A DNA stretch of 64,000 bases, from positions 1 through 64,000 of the forward strand of contig CAKZMQ010000001.1 of assembly GCA_937128795.1 (NCBI GenBank), in the 5' to 3' direction. Below are positions 36,090-43,422 of this stretch, piece after piece. Every line of letters begins with the position of its first letter. The stretch's first letter is position 1. Source of the DNA: an uncultured Solirubrobacterales bacterium (GTDB taxonomy: Bacteria; Actinomycetota; Thermoleophilia; Solirubrobacterales; JACPNS01). A program made the translations under genes and the position numbers. The notes below the pieces were generated by a model. That model saw nothing but the letters and a program-made list of their open reading frames with translations. It was not told the origin of the DNA and ran no database searches.

Positions 36090-37988
36090 CTACAAATGGG
36101 CGGGGTAGCCTTTGGGCGGCTTGAGGACAGGTGGCGGAGCGGTTGAACGCGCACGCTTGGAAAGCGTGTAAACGGGGTTGACTCGTTTCGAGGGTTCGAA
36201 TCCCTCCCTGTCCGCCAGTTTGAGCTCTTTCGAACCCTTTGCCGCCAAAACGGCGGTTTGGGGTTCGGGAGAGCTGTTTTTCGTTTGAGCAGCAATCGTT
36301 GTGGGCGACACTTCTACCTCGACCAAGTCGCTCAAGAGTTCATCCGCCATTAGCTGGCTCCAACCGTCGGTGACATCGCTTTTGGTTACGCGAGTGGCCT
36401 TGACCCTCTTTGACCCGGCATCGTCGTCGACATCGACGAACAGCCGAGAGAAGAATGTCTGGTTGAAAAGTCGCTTGACATCACCATCCGCCAGTCGGTA
36501 GGCCGCTTGGACGTCGGTCAGTAGAGCCAGTGCCTTCGTCAGGTTTGATCGGGCGACTGTCCAATCACTCCGAGCGACCTTGACGACATTCTGGGCTGCT
36601 CGTAGATCGTGACCGAGTCGTTCTTGTTCCATCGCCAACAGCTTTATCGGCACCAGACCTGCACCGTGAGCTTGGATGAGGCGTAGCTGTTCAGCTTCGA
36701 TCTCACGGATGCGGCCTTCGTGTTTGATCGCTTCATCTTCGGCCACGGCCTCCATCACATCTAGGCGTTTGCCAAGGTCAGCCTCGATCTTGTCTTGCCG
36801 TTCCTCCGAGAACTGGATCGTCGAGTAGTGCTCTTCGACCAAGTCTTCAATCTCGTGCGCTGCCAGCCAGGGCAAGGTGCAGCGCTGAGGCGCAGTGTCG
36901 GCGGCGGCTTCGCCCGAGCCGAGTAGATGCTCGTCCTTCGCCTCAAACGCGTTGCTGCGGGCGTGTTGACGCCCAACGCAGTAGAAGTAGTCGTAGGTGC
37001 GACCGTGGCGGTTCTTGGCGCGGGTGAAGATCATGCGCTGGCCACAGCGACCGCAGAACAAACTGCCTTTGAGGAAGTGGTGATGAGTTCGGCGCTTGTC
37101 GCCGCTAGTCCCGTGAGCTGTGATGACAGCCTGCACCTTCTCGAACAGTTCTGGCTCGATCAGAGGCGTGTGTGAACCTTGGTGTTGCACGCCCTTATAG
37201 GTGACGATGCCGATGTAGTACGGATCTTTGAGGATGCGATCTATCTGACTGGTGGTTATCGGCTTGCCGTTGTGCTTCTTCATCGGACGAGTGCGCAGGC
37301 ATTGAGCATCGAGTACTTCGCAGAGCGAGGCGAAAGAAAACTCGCCAGTGGCGTAGAGTTCGAATGCCAGACGGATCAGCGGGGCGCGGTCAGGGTCGAC
37401 AACGACGATGCCGACGTTGCGCCCGTCAGGGGTGGTGTGGCGCTGGTTGAGGTAACCGAGCTTCGCCCTCGTTGGCGTACCGCCAGCCTTGACCTTCTGC
37501 TCGAAACCCTTACGGACTTCGGCTGCGAGGTTCTTGGAGTAGAACTCGCCGATGCTGGCCATGATGCCGTGCAGCAGTGCGCCGGAAGGCGTGTCGTCGA
37601 TGTTCTCTGAGACCGAGACAAGGCGAGCACCGGCTCGCTCCAAGGTCATGGTCATCAGGGCGTCATCTACCCGGTTGCGGGCAAAGCGATCAACCTTGTG
37701 GACTATGACGAAGTCAATGTCTCCGCCAGCAACAACTTGCTCGACCATCGCCTGAAACTGCGTCCGGTCGGCGGAGCGGGCGCTCTCGCCCCGGTCTGCG
37801 AACTCGGCGATGACCTTGGCTCCGAGTTCCTTGGCCTTGCGCTGGCAGGCTTCTCGCTGAGCTTTGATCGAGTAGCCGTCGTTGTCGAAGTCTGTTTGGG
37901 CTTGGCGGTCAGTCGAGACGCGGAGGTAGATGAAGGCACGTTTGGAACGCTCCGAACTGATCGTTGTGGATTTGACGACGCCAGTCAT
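36090..37988 (-). CDS. Large serine recombinase (site-specific integrase) reading antisense through a tRNA gene
   Basis: A 632-residue serine integrase. Resolvase domain: AFIYLRVSTDRQ with catalytic Ser25, DRGESARSADRTQF and VHKVDRFARNRVDDA (to about 155). Recombinase domain: AKLGYLNQRHTTPDGRNVG to about 290. Zinc ribbon: SLFCGRCGQRM, YFYCVGRQ and a further Cys (about 312-375). A coiled coil follows (about 395-480). Residues about 592-621 (starting ADREGFEPSKR) are the antisense translation of tRNA-Ser(GGA), and ten more precede the stop. So the C-terminal tail was created by the junction with the chromosome. ATG overlaps the upstream HTH gene stop (ATGA). Confidence 0.92.
   Translation of the reverse strand: MTGVVKSTTISSERSKRAFIYLRVSTDRQAQTDFDNDGYSIKAQREACQRKAKELGAKVIAEFADRGESARSADRTQFQAMVEQVVAGGDIDFVIVHKVDRFARNRVDDALMTMTLERAGARLVSVSENIDDTPSGALLHGIMASIGEFYSKNLAAEVRKGFEQKVKAGGTPTRAKLGYLNQRHTTPDGRNVGIVVVDPDRAPLIRLAFELYATGEFSFASLCEVLDAQCLRTRPMKKHNGKPITTSQIDRILKDPYYIGIVTYKGVQHQGSHTPLIEPELFEKVQAVITAHGTSGDKRRTHHHFLKGSLFCGRCGQRMIFTRAKNRHGRTYDYFYCVGRQHARSNAFEAKDEHLLGSGEAAADTAPQRCTLPWLAAHEIEDLVEEHYSTIQFSEERQDKIEADLGKRLDVMEAVAEDEAIKHEGRIREIEAEQLRLIQAHGAGLVPIKLLAMEQERLGHDLRAAQNVVKVARSDWTVARSNLTKALALLTDVQAAYRLADGDVKRLFNQTFFSRLFVDVDDDAGSKRVKATRVTKSDVTDGWSQLMADELLSDLVEVEVSPTTIAAQTKNSSPEPQTAVLAAKGSKELKLADREGFEPSKRVNPVYTLSKRARSTAPPPVLKPPKGYPAHL
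36125..36217 (+). tRNA. tRNA-Ser(GGA)
   Basis: Acceptor GGACAGG (36125-36131) pairs with CCTGTCC (36207-36213), G73 then encoded CCA to 36217. The anticodon loop TTGGAAA on a CACGC/GCGTG stem gives GGA (reads UCC/UCU). A long variable arm is present, and the T arm is GAGGG-TTCGAAT-CCCTC. It lies wholly inside the antisense 3' end of the serine recombinase frame, at the left end of the mobile element. Confidence 0.95.
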
Positions 37989-38395
37989 GTTTTCGCCACT
38001 TTCTTATTGGCAGCTTTGCGCGCTTTGGGCTTCGCCTTCCGCGACTCGCGGCCACGCTCGATCTGCGCTACGTATTCGTCGAACTGGGAGATCTCCTCGT
38101 CCGTCGCATTGAACTTGGTGCGCAAATACGCGCGAGGATCTGGAAGCTCATTGGGGATGTAGTCGCCGGAGATCTCCAGCAACTTTTCGGGGTCGATCGG
38201 AAGAAACCCGACCAGCCGCGCCATCCGGCTGGCATCTGGTCGGTCGAACTGGCCGAGCTCCATACGTTGAAGCCAGCTGACCTGGACTCCTGTGGCAGCA
38301 GCACAAGCCCGTTGCGAGATCCCGGTTTCTTCGCGGGCGGACTTGACGAGGGCAGCCAGCGCCTTGCCACGCTCAGTCTCTTTGCCTTTGTCCAT
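37985..38395 (-). CDS. Small XRE-type helix-turn-helix regulator coupled to the recombinase
   Basis: A 136-residue protein. An HTH of the Cro/C1 type spans about residues 10-65 (ALAALVKSAREETGISQRACAAATGVQVSWLQRMELGQ). The C terminus is highly basic (RGRESRKAKPKARKAANKK). It has a good AAAGGAG site and overlaps the recombinase start by four bases, so it is cotranscribed and may control recombinase expression or direction (excisionase-like). An 11-bp inverted repeat lies directly upstream. Confidence 0.8.
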   Translation of the reverse strand: MDKGKETERGKALAALVKSAREETGISQRACAAATGVQVSWLQRMELGQFDRPDASRMARLVGFLPIDPEKLLEISGDYIPNELPDPRAYLRTKFNATDEEISQFDEYVAQIERGRESRKAKPKARKAANKKVAKT

Positions 38396-38412
38396 TAGGC
38401 GAACTCCTTTCT

Positions 38413-38457
38413 GCTCATGCAGAACTGGGGAACGCCTAAGGCGGGGTCTGCATGAGC
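38413..38457. promoter_or_regulatory. 11-bp inverted repeat in the leader of the HTH-recombinase operon
   Basis: GCTCATGCAGA (38413-38423) and TCTGCATGAGC (38447-38457) are perfectly complementary, 23 bp apart, with a small CGCC-TAA-GGCG stem inside. In the minus-strand transcript the structure ends a few bases before the AAAGGAG ribosome site of the HTH gene. It could be the operator of the HTH protein or an RNA hairpin affecting translation. The rest of the 280-bp gap to the gene at 38676 shows nothing more. Confidence 0.6.
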
Positions 38458-38675
38458 TTGATTACTTACTCATCATACCGTTGCGGGGCTCTGGAGTCAA
38501 GGCGAGCTGGCGACCGAAGCGAGCTTGCCACCACCTGGCAAGGGGTAGCAATTTCAGGTATGTCGTCGCGCGGATCTGTACACTCAAGCCCAAGTTTGAC
38601 CCGGCGCGCCGCAGTTGCGCGTTGTTCTGCATTCCCAACTTGTCCCGCAATAACACCTCCCAAAGGTAATCGCCG

Positions 38676-40259
38676 ATGGCAACAGTCAGGCTTGAAGTAA
38701 ACGACACTCAGGAAGTCAACGACGGTCCCTTCGAGAAGCGGGAGGAGCGTGCTCAGCTCACGCTGGTCGAAGACGATCTTCGTGGCTTGAAGAAGTATCA
38801 AGTCGCTCAGCTTGCCCATGCGTTCGTTGAGTCAACTGGCGAATCAATCGATGATGTGCCAAGCGACTATGTATCGAAGGTTGCTGATCCAAGCAACCCA
38901 GAGTCTGCCGAGACGACAGCCCAGCAAGCCCTTGAATCAGGTGATGAGTCATTTCAAATACTTTTCAATTTCGTCGCACTTCACCATCTCAGGATCTCGT
39001 CCGACGACACCTCAATTGCATACTCCGAGCTGCTCGAAGCCCATCCGTGGTGGGGCAAGGTCGTAAAGGAGCAGTCCGACCTCCACTCGGATATCGACTA
39101 TGACGCACTCCCGACTGCTCCGGTTTCTCTCTTCGGCAAGCAGCTGAACTTCCCTCTTGGCTTCGCTTCAACAAACATTCCTGGCAAAGATCACCTTGCT
39201 CAGTTCGCTGACTGCGGTTTCGATCTAATTTCCACGCGAACGTATCGATGTGACGCTAAGGCGCACCCGCCCCACCCAGCACCGAATGTGGCGGTGTGCC
39301 ATGGCGAGACACTCGAGAGCTATTCACTCGATGATCGCCCCACGGTCAAGCCAACTTTTGACCCAACCTACCGACCAAAGGGCTTGCAGCCTGGGCTAGT
39401 TCATTCGATCGGCGCACCTGGGGCAACAGCGGAAGACATTCGGCACGAAATTCAGATGATCCGTATGGCTGTATCGCGCAAGGGTCAGATGCTCAGCGTC
39501 AGCATTTACGGTGATGGCAATACCAATTGGCGTGAACTGGCAATGATCGCCTTTGACGAAGGCGCAGATGCCGTAGAACTAAATCTGTCGCTACCCACCG
39601 TCGAAGAGGGTATGTTCTTCGAACGCCGCGAAGATTGCGCCAAGGTCATCGCTGAAGTTCGTGGCGTCGCGGACAGCTACGAAGAACGTAAATACGTGGC
39701 TGCAAAGATCGGATATTTGCCCGAAGATCGTCTCCGTGAATGGTTCACTGCTTGCCATGAGCTGCTTGACGCCATCTTCGCCATCAACGGTGTCAAGGTT
39801 TCGGCAGTGTCAAGCGGGACGGATGATTCGGGAGAAGGAGTCGCTTTCTTCCCTGAACGCAAGGCCGATCTAGCAGCACTGTCTGGTCCTCCGATTTTTA
39901 ACCTCGCGCTCGAAGTCGTTGACAACCTCCGCAAACTTCGAGAGGAGGCCGGACGTAGCTCAGACGATTTGCCGATCATCGCAAGTGGTGGCGTTTCCAA
40001 CTACGAACAGTTTGTGGCCATGCTCGATGCTGGCGCATATGTAGTGCAGTGTTGTTCGGGGGCTTGGTATGAGCCAGAGTTGGCGCGGACGATTCGCAAG
40101 CGGCCTGTTCATCGGAAGTCGGCCAATGCGACCCCCGATGAGCAGAGCCTTCCGAAATCACACTTCGCAAGATTCCGCAGGCTGGGCCTTTGGTTCAGGG
40201 TTTCTACGCAGGTTTTTCTGGCGCTGTATGCCGGCGCGAGTTGGAACAGCGACAAGTAG
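38676..40259 (+). CDS. Dihydroorotate dehydrogenase-like FMN TIM-barrel protein, accessory
   Basis: A 527-residue protein. Residues about 150-490 look like the DHODH/dihydropyrimidine dehydrogenase barrel: PVSLFGKQLNFPLGFASTNIPGK, CGFDLISTRTYRC, AVELNLSLP at the N-x-S-x-P position, KIGYLPEDRLREW, and the FMN-phosphate segment LPIIASGGVSNYEQFVAMLDAGAYVVQCCSG. The usual N-[IL]-S-C-P-N active-site loop reads N-L-S-L-P-T, so the catalytic Cys/Ser is Leu. A 130-residue N-terminal helical extension has no recognised match. It is carried by the mobile element, with a three-TM gene 10 bp downstream. A housekeeping pyrimidine role is unlikely. Confidence 0.7.
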   Translation: MATVRLEVNDTQEVNDGPFEKREERAQLTLVEDDLRGLKKYQVAQLAHAFVESTGESIDDVPSDYVSKVADPSNPESAETTAQQALESGDESFQILFNFVALHHLRISSDDTSIAYSELLEAHPWWGKVVKEQSDLHSDIDYDALPTAPVSLFGKQLNFPLGFASTNIPGKDHLAQFADCGFDLISTRTYRCDAKAHPPHPAPNVAVCHGETLESYSLDDRPTVKPTFDPTYRPKGLQPGLVHSIGAPGATAEDIRHEIQMIRMAVSRKGQMLSVSIYGDGNTNWRELAMIAFDEGADAVELNLSLPTVEEGMFFERREDCAKVIAEVRGVADSYEERKYVAAKIGYLPEDRLREWFTACHELLDAIFAINGVKVSAVSSGTDDSGEGVAFFPERKADLAALSGPPIFNLALEVVDNLRKLREEAGRSSDDLPIIASGGVSNYEQFVAMLDAGAYVVQCCSGAWYEPELARTIRKRPVHRKSANATPDEQSLPKSHFARFRRLGLWFRVSTQVFLALYAGASWNSDK

Positions 40260-40268
40260 GCCGGGACA

Positions 40269-40646
40269 GTGGTGCCGCAACTGGCAGTGATTTGCCCAGA
40301 GTTGGGATTTTGGGCTTCTTGGGGGCTCGCATTTGGGGGAGTTTTGGCAGCAACGTTTCTTCGATTCGTCCTCATGCCGGCTGGTCTTCGCTCGCCGTTG
40401 GAGGCCCGCTCCAAAGAAATATTCACTTTATTCGACACTCTCGGATATGGGCGAAAAGCAAAACTCGCTGGGATAGCACTTGTGGCCTTAGCGTTCTTCG
40501 CGGTCGTCTCGGTGATCGCAAGCGCAGTTTCGCAGCCAGTCCGATGGCAAGATGGAATCATTTGGGGAATGACCGCGGACGCCATTGCCTCGGCATTGGT
40601 TATCAAGAATGTTCTAGCGACCGACGCTTCGTCCAGCCCTGGTTGA
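40269..40646 (+). CDS. Small three-TM membrane protein downstream of the DHODH-like gene
   Basis: A 125-residue frame with three hydrophobic helices: ASWGLAFGGVLAATFLRFVL, AGIALVALAFFAVVSVIASAV and GIIWGMTADAIASALVIKNVL. Charged residues cluster in the loop between TM1 and TM2 (RSPLEARSKEI). The GTG start is 10 bp after the DHODH-like stop, so the pair is probably cotranscribed. No family recognised. A minus-strand frame also covers much of this region, but hydrophobicity and spacing favour this one. Confidence 0.55.
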   Translation: MVPQLAVICPELGFWASWGLAFGGVLAATFLRFVLMPAGLRSPLEARSKEIFTLFDTLGYGRKAKLAGIALVALAFFAVVSVIASAVSQPVRWQDGIIWGMTADAIASALVIKNVLATDASSSPG

Positions 40647-40886
40647 AGCACTTCGCTGCGGGGAAGACCCGCCTGCGTAAAGGATGAGGAACGCGCGGAC
40701 TGAAGTCCTCATCCAATTGGCGATGACTTGACTATGACCCTCCGGGTGAGTCAGCTCACTTCGAGCCGGCGGCGAGGCATCACTGTTTGATCTACTCAAA
40801 CCAGCGCTGGACGCTTGTTCTGTGCTGGTTTTCTCCCGTTCGCCTTCCATGGCGCTACGTCCTTTATGTTCCATACTGCCCATCAT
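40614..40886 (-). CDS. Weak small ORF (90 residues) below a LexA-like box
   Basis: An open frame starting MMGSMEHKGRSAMEGEREK, with a segment AFLILYAGGS resembling the tail of the DHODH-like protein (VFLALYAGAS, opposite strand). The start lies about 73 bp downstream, on the minus strand, of a LexA-like palindrome. Composition is low-complexity and it overlaps the end of the convergent membrane gene, so it may not be real. Confidence 0.2.
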   Translation of the reverse strand: MMGSMEHKGRSAMEGEREKTSTEQASSAGLSRSNSDASPPARSELTHPEGHSQVIANWMRTSVRAFLILYAGGSSPQRSASTRAGRSVGR

Positions 40887-40907
40887 GGTCTCATGAGCAG
40901 GAGACCA
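40682..40907. other. Hairpin-rich noncoding stretch in the mobile element
   Basis: Within 226 bp there are at least five perfect short inverted repeats: GGATGAGGA/TCCTCATCC (40682-40714), GTGAG-TCAG-CTCAC (40746-40759), GTTTGA-TCTAC-TCAAAC (40785-40801), CCAGCGCTGG (40801-40810) and TGGTCTC/GAGACCA (about 40885-40907). An ACCC-TCC-GGGT stem overlaps the second. The stretch is part of a 626-bp gap (40647-41271) without a convincing gene. A structured RNA or a recombination/attachment region are both possible. Confidence 0.4.
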
Positions 40908-40958
40908 CCGTCAAGTAGTAACGGCATTTGAGCGCACAACTTGAATCCCTTGGGGTAA

Positions 40959-40974
40959 TCGAACATACGTTCAA
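40959..40974. promoter_or_regulatory. LexA (SOS) box-like palindrome
   Basis: TCGAACATACGTTCAA fits the actinobacterial SOS box TCGAAC-N4-GTTCGA at 11 of 12 fixed positions and the Gram-positive form CGAAC-R-N-R-Y-GTTYC except at the last base. It lies in the mobile element in the gap without clear genes; the nearest frame start downstream is the weak minus-strand ORF at 40886. Confidence 0.5.
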
Positions 40975-41162
40975 CCTACTCCTAGTTGGATGTTCTCCGT
41001 GTTAGGTCGTTGAGAACAATCCGAGCGCCGCATCGGGACGTTTTCGGCCATTTGCAGGGCTTTCCTGCATCATTCACCGCGCCGACTGTGGCTGAAATCA
41101 CAGAGGTGTCGGTCAGGGGGCAGTTGAGAGCCGCGAGAATGCGGTGATTCTGAAGTCGCTCA

Positions 41163-41195
41163 GATGTCGCGTCGCTCGTCGTCTCGCGTCGAGTC
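41163..41195. repeat. 33-bp direct repeat, copy 1
   Basis: Begins GATGTC, contains GTCGCTCGTC and ends TCGCGTCGAGTC. It matches 41730-41762 at 28 of 33 positions, the differences confined to two short internal blocks. The pair flanks the small membrane-anchored gene at 41272-41676. Confidence 0.6.
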
Positions 41196-41271
41196 AAAAA
41201 CTTGGCCACGCCAGGTGGAAAGCGGCCTTCTGGCGAATTGTGACAAGGACTCTCTGCCGTTTGTCAGCGGC

Positions 41272-41676
41272 TCAACCCGAGATCCGGAGACTGGCGTATT
41301 CGTCGATCTGCTCCAGATTAAGTTCCTGCCGCAAGCTGGACCTCAGAACTCGCAGAAGCTTCGTTAGGTCTGCCGATCCATTCTCTGCAAACTCGTTGGC
41401 GAACTGAATTGCTGCCCGAACTTCGTCTTCGTTGCCCAGCAAGATCACATCCGAAATCGCAGACTCAACCATCCTGCCGATCTCGTCGTTGCCAATCCGC
41501 CGGTTTGAGGCTTGGTCGAGCTTGCGAAACGCCTCGATCAGTGTGTCAATCCTCTTGTCACTTCTCCGCTGATCCTGCGACGCGCGACGGGCAACCCAGC
41601 CTGCTAGAAACACCGCAACAAACGCGGTCAGCGAGGCCAGAACGGCGGTGATCAATGCGACGGTTTCGGAACTCAT
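41272..41676 (-). CDS. Small N-terminally anchored membrane protein of unknown function
   Basis: A 134-residue protein with one TM helix at the N terminus (ALITAVLASLTAFVAVFLAGWVA, about 6-28) followed by a basic stop-transfer stretch (RRASQDQRRSDKR) and a cytoplasmic helical tail with several acidic residues (IGRMVESAISDVILLGNEDEVRAAIQFANEFAENG). The ATG has no strong ribosome site. No family recognised. It is flanked by 33-bp direct repeats within the mobile element, which could mark its insertion as a cassette. Confidence 0.6.
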   Translation of the reverse strand: MSSETVALITAVLASLTAFVAVFLAGWVARRASQDQRRSDKRIDTLIEAFRKLDQASNRRIGNDEIGRMVESAISDVILLGNEDEVRAAIQFANEFAENGSADLTKLLRVLRSSLRQELNLEQIDEYASLRISG

Positions 41677-41729
41677 GTGTGGATGAGATCAGATCCTACC
41701 GATCCCGCCGTGATGGCAACAGTCAGCTC

Positions 41730-41762
41730 GATGTCCGGTCGCTCGTCCGGTCGCGTCGAGTC
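41730..41762. repeat. 33-bp direct repeat, copy 2
   Basis: Direct repeat of 41163-41195 (28 of 33 identical). Just before it, GATGGCAACAGTCAG (41712-41726) is an exact 15-bp copy of the start region of the DHODH-like gene (38675-38689). Confidence 0.6.
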
Positions 41763-41874
41763 GAATTCGCTACGGACTGCGTGAGAATCGGGCGTTTTGC
41801 GTTTTGTGGAAAGGACTGACTAGGACTTTCGCGTCGTTTCATCAGACCAGACTTCTCGCGACGAGCCAAGCAAT

Positions 41875-42741
41875 TCACATCGACTTTCTGCTTTGAAACG
41901 CCCTTACGTCGGACTGCGAAAGCTCAAACCACTCCCCGTTGCGTCGCTTGTCTGCGAAGCGACGATGCCAGTAGTGCTCGATCCCCGCAGCATCATCCGT
42001 GCGAATAGCGTGAACGCGTTCGGCTGGCTCAGGTAGTTGTAGCCCGATCTCATTGCCTCGGCGCGAGAGAGAATTTGTGCGACCGATCTTGTAGTGGCGA
42101 CCAGCCTTGATCAAGTAGACATACCCGTGCTGCGTAGTGTCATTTTCCGGCTGGACGTTGGGCAGTTCTTCGGAAAGCTCCGGGAGAATTAGCTTCAACA
42201 CGTCGTCGAACTGCCCTCTGCGCTCGCAAAACTCAGCAAGTTCACGAATGAACGCCGCCCTACCGCCCCGACTTCGCACAGCGGTTTCGCCTGGAAAGTT
42301 CGGCACGTCGCGTCGTCGAAACTTGATTTCAGCGGTAGACGGAAAATGACCGAGTCTGCGTGTTTCTTCAGCAAAGCACTCAAGCACCCATTCAGAGTCG
42401 AACGCGCTGTTGAAAGCATTGGGATTGAGGCCTGCCTCGGCGACAGCATCGCTCCATTTGATCCAGTAGCGACCAAGCCATTCTGAAGATCGAATCCCGG
42501 TCTCGCGTACGAATCGTTTTTGCCCTAGGGGTTTTCCACCGTTCAGCTGAGCGGTGGTCTTTATCTCCAGAAGTATCTGCTCCCGCGTGCGCCCGGCCAC
42601 AGCACCAATCGTACCCATGCCGGACTCTGTGAAGATTTTCCGCGTGCGTCCCCGCAGCGTGTCGGGACACGTCGAAAAGCCAGGCCGGGGTTGTGCTTGT
42701 CTTGAAGTCTGTTTTTTCGCACTGAGCAGAATCTCGGCCAT
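41875..42741 (-). CDS. GIY-YIG (T5orf172/MUG113-like) nuclease-family protein with homing-endonuclease-associated repeat
   Basis: About 288 residues from ATG 42741; a shorter start at 42618 is also possible. The middle region RTREQILLEIKTTAQLNGGKPLGQKRFVRETGI resembles the HNH_repeat (homing-endonuclease-associated) module. The C-terminal domain has HGYVYLIKAGRHYKIGRT (GIY-YIG strand pair, here G-Y-V-Y-L-I and Y-K-I-G-R-T), IEHYWHRRFADKRRNGEWFEL, typical of T5orf172/MUG113 proteins. Such proteins occur in phages and islands as nucleases of mostly untested specificity. Divergent from the four-TM gene at 42768. Confidence 0.75.
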   Translation of the reverse strand: MAEILLSAKKQTSRQAQPRPGFSTCPDTLRGRTRKIFTESGMGTIGAVAGRTREQILLEIKTTAQLNGGKPLGQKRFVRETGIRSSEWLGRYWIKWSDAVAEAGLNPNAFNSAFDSEWVLECFAEETRRLGHFPSTAEIKFRRRDVPNFPGETAVRSRGGRAAFIRELAEFCERRGQFDDVLKLILPELSEELPNVQPENDTTQHGYVYLIKAGRHYKIGRTNSLSRRGNEIGLQLPEPAERVHAIRTDDAAGIEHYWHRRFADKRRNGEWFELSQSDVRAFQSRKSM

Positions 42742-42767
42742 CCTGCGCAACCCCTACGGTCAAGCCC

Positions 42768-43346
42768 ATGAATCGACCCAACCAACACGAGGACTCGACC
42801 GAGGATTTCAAGGATTCGGTTCGGCTCCTCAAACATCTCTGGACGTTGGTTTGGCGGCAGGCGGCACCACCGGCTAGAGCCGCAATCGTCTTTTACTTCT
42901 TAGCTGGCGCGCTGTTCGTGATGGTGGACTTCGCGTTTGTTTCGCAGGTGATTTTCGGCGAAGGCCTTGCGAATGTTGATCCTGCTCTCTACGCGCAGAT
43001 AATCCCTGCGTTGTTCATTGCGCAGATCGTCGAGACCGTATGGATGATCCGTTCCTTTGAGGAACCCGTTGACGACACCGAAACAGATCGCGCAGAAGTG
43101 CGGATTGACGACCGCTTTACGATGGCACTGTTCGCTTTCTCAGTTGGACTCGTCGCTGTGTCTGGCGAGCTTCTTGCGATACTCGCCGTCAGTTCATCAA
43201 AATCCGAGCTAGTTCATCAAATCTCTGATGTGATTCTGCCGCTCACGATCGAGATTCAGATGATGTATCTGCTTATTGGTCTGTTTGTCAGGGGTATGAG
43301 CGCCTCTTTCTCGAGAGTAACTGCGGAACCGGAGAAGCCACATTGA
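42768..43346 (+). CDS. Four-TM membrane protein of unknown function
   Basis: A 192-residue protein with four predicted TM helices (about residues 37-60, 72-95, 122-146, 158-176) and charged N- and C-terminal tails. A conserved-looking loop SFEEPVDDTETDRAEVRIDDRF separates the halves. No family recognised. It is the last gene of the mobile element; the right boundary falls in the 122 bp that follow. It is divergent from the GIY-YIG gene. Confidence 0.65.
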   Translation: MNRPNQHEDSTEDFKDSVRLLKHLWTLVWRQAAPPARAAIVFYFLAGALFVMVDFAFVSQVIFGEGLANVDPALYAQIIPALFIAQIVETVWMIRSFEEPVDDTETDRAEVRIDDRFTMALFAFSVGLVAVSGELLAILAVSSSKSELVHQISDVILPLTIEIQMMYLLIGLFVRGMSASFSRVTAEPEKPH

Positions 43347-43422
43347 GAATCGCGGAGTCCACGGCCTCTCGGAAATGTTCTTTTAGCCGCGATGAGGCTG
43401 ATCAAGCCGTTTCAGCAAGTCC

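Noticed and set aside
40109..40651. 180-residue minus-strand frame opposite the DHODH-like tail and the three-TM gene
   Set aside because: No start site, no domain; the plus-strand frames explain the hydrophobic pattern and the short 10-bp gene spacing better.
41164..41367. 67-residue plus-strand frame downstream of the LexA-like box
   Set aside because: It overlaps the antisense end of the membrane-protein gene and starts inside the 33-bp repeat; no ribosome site.
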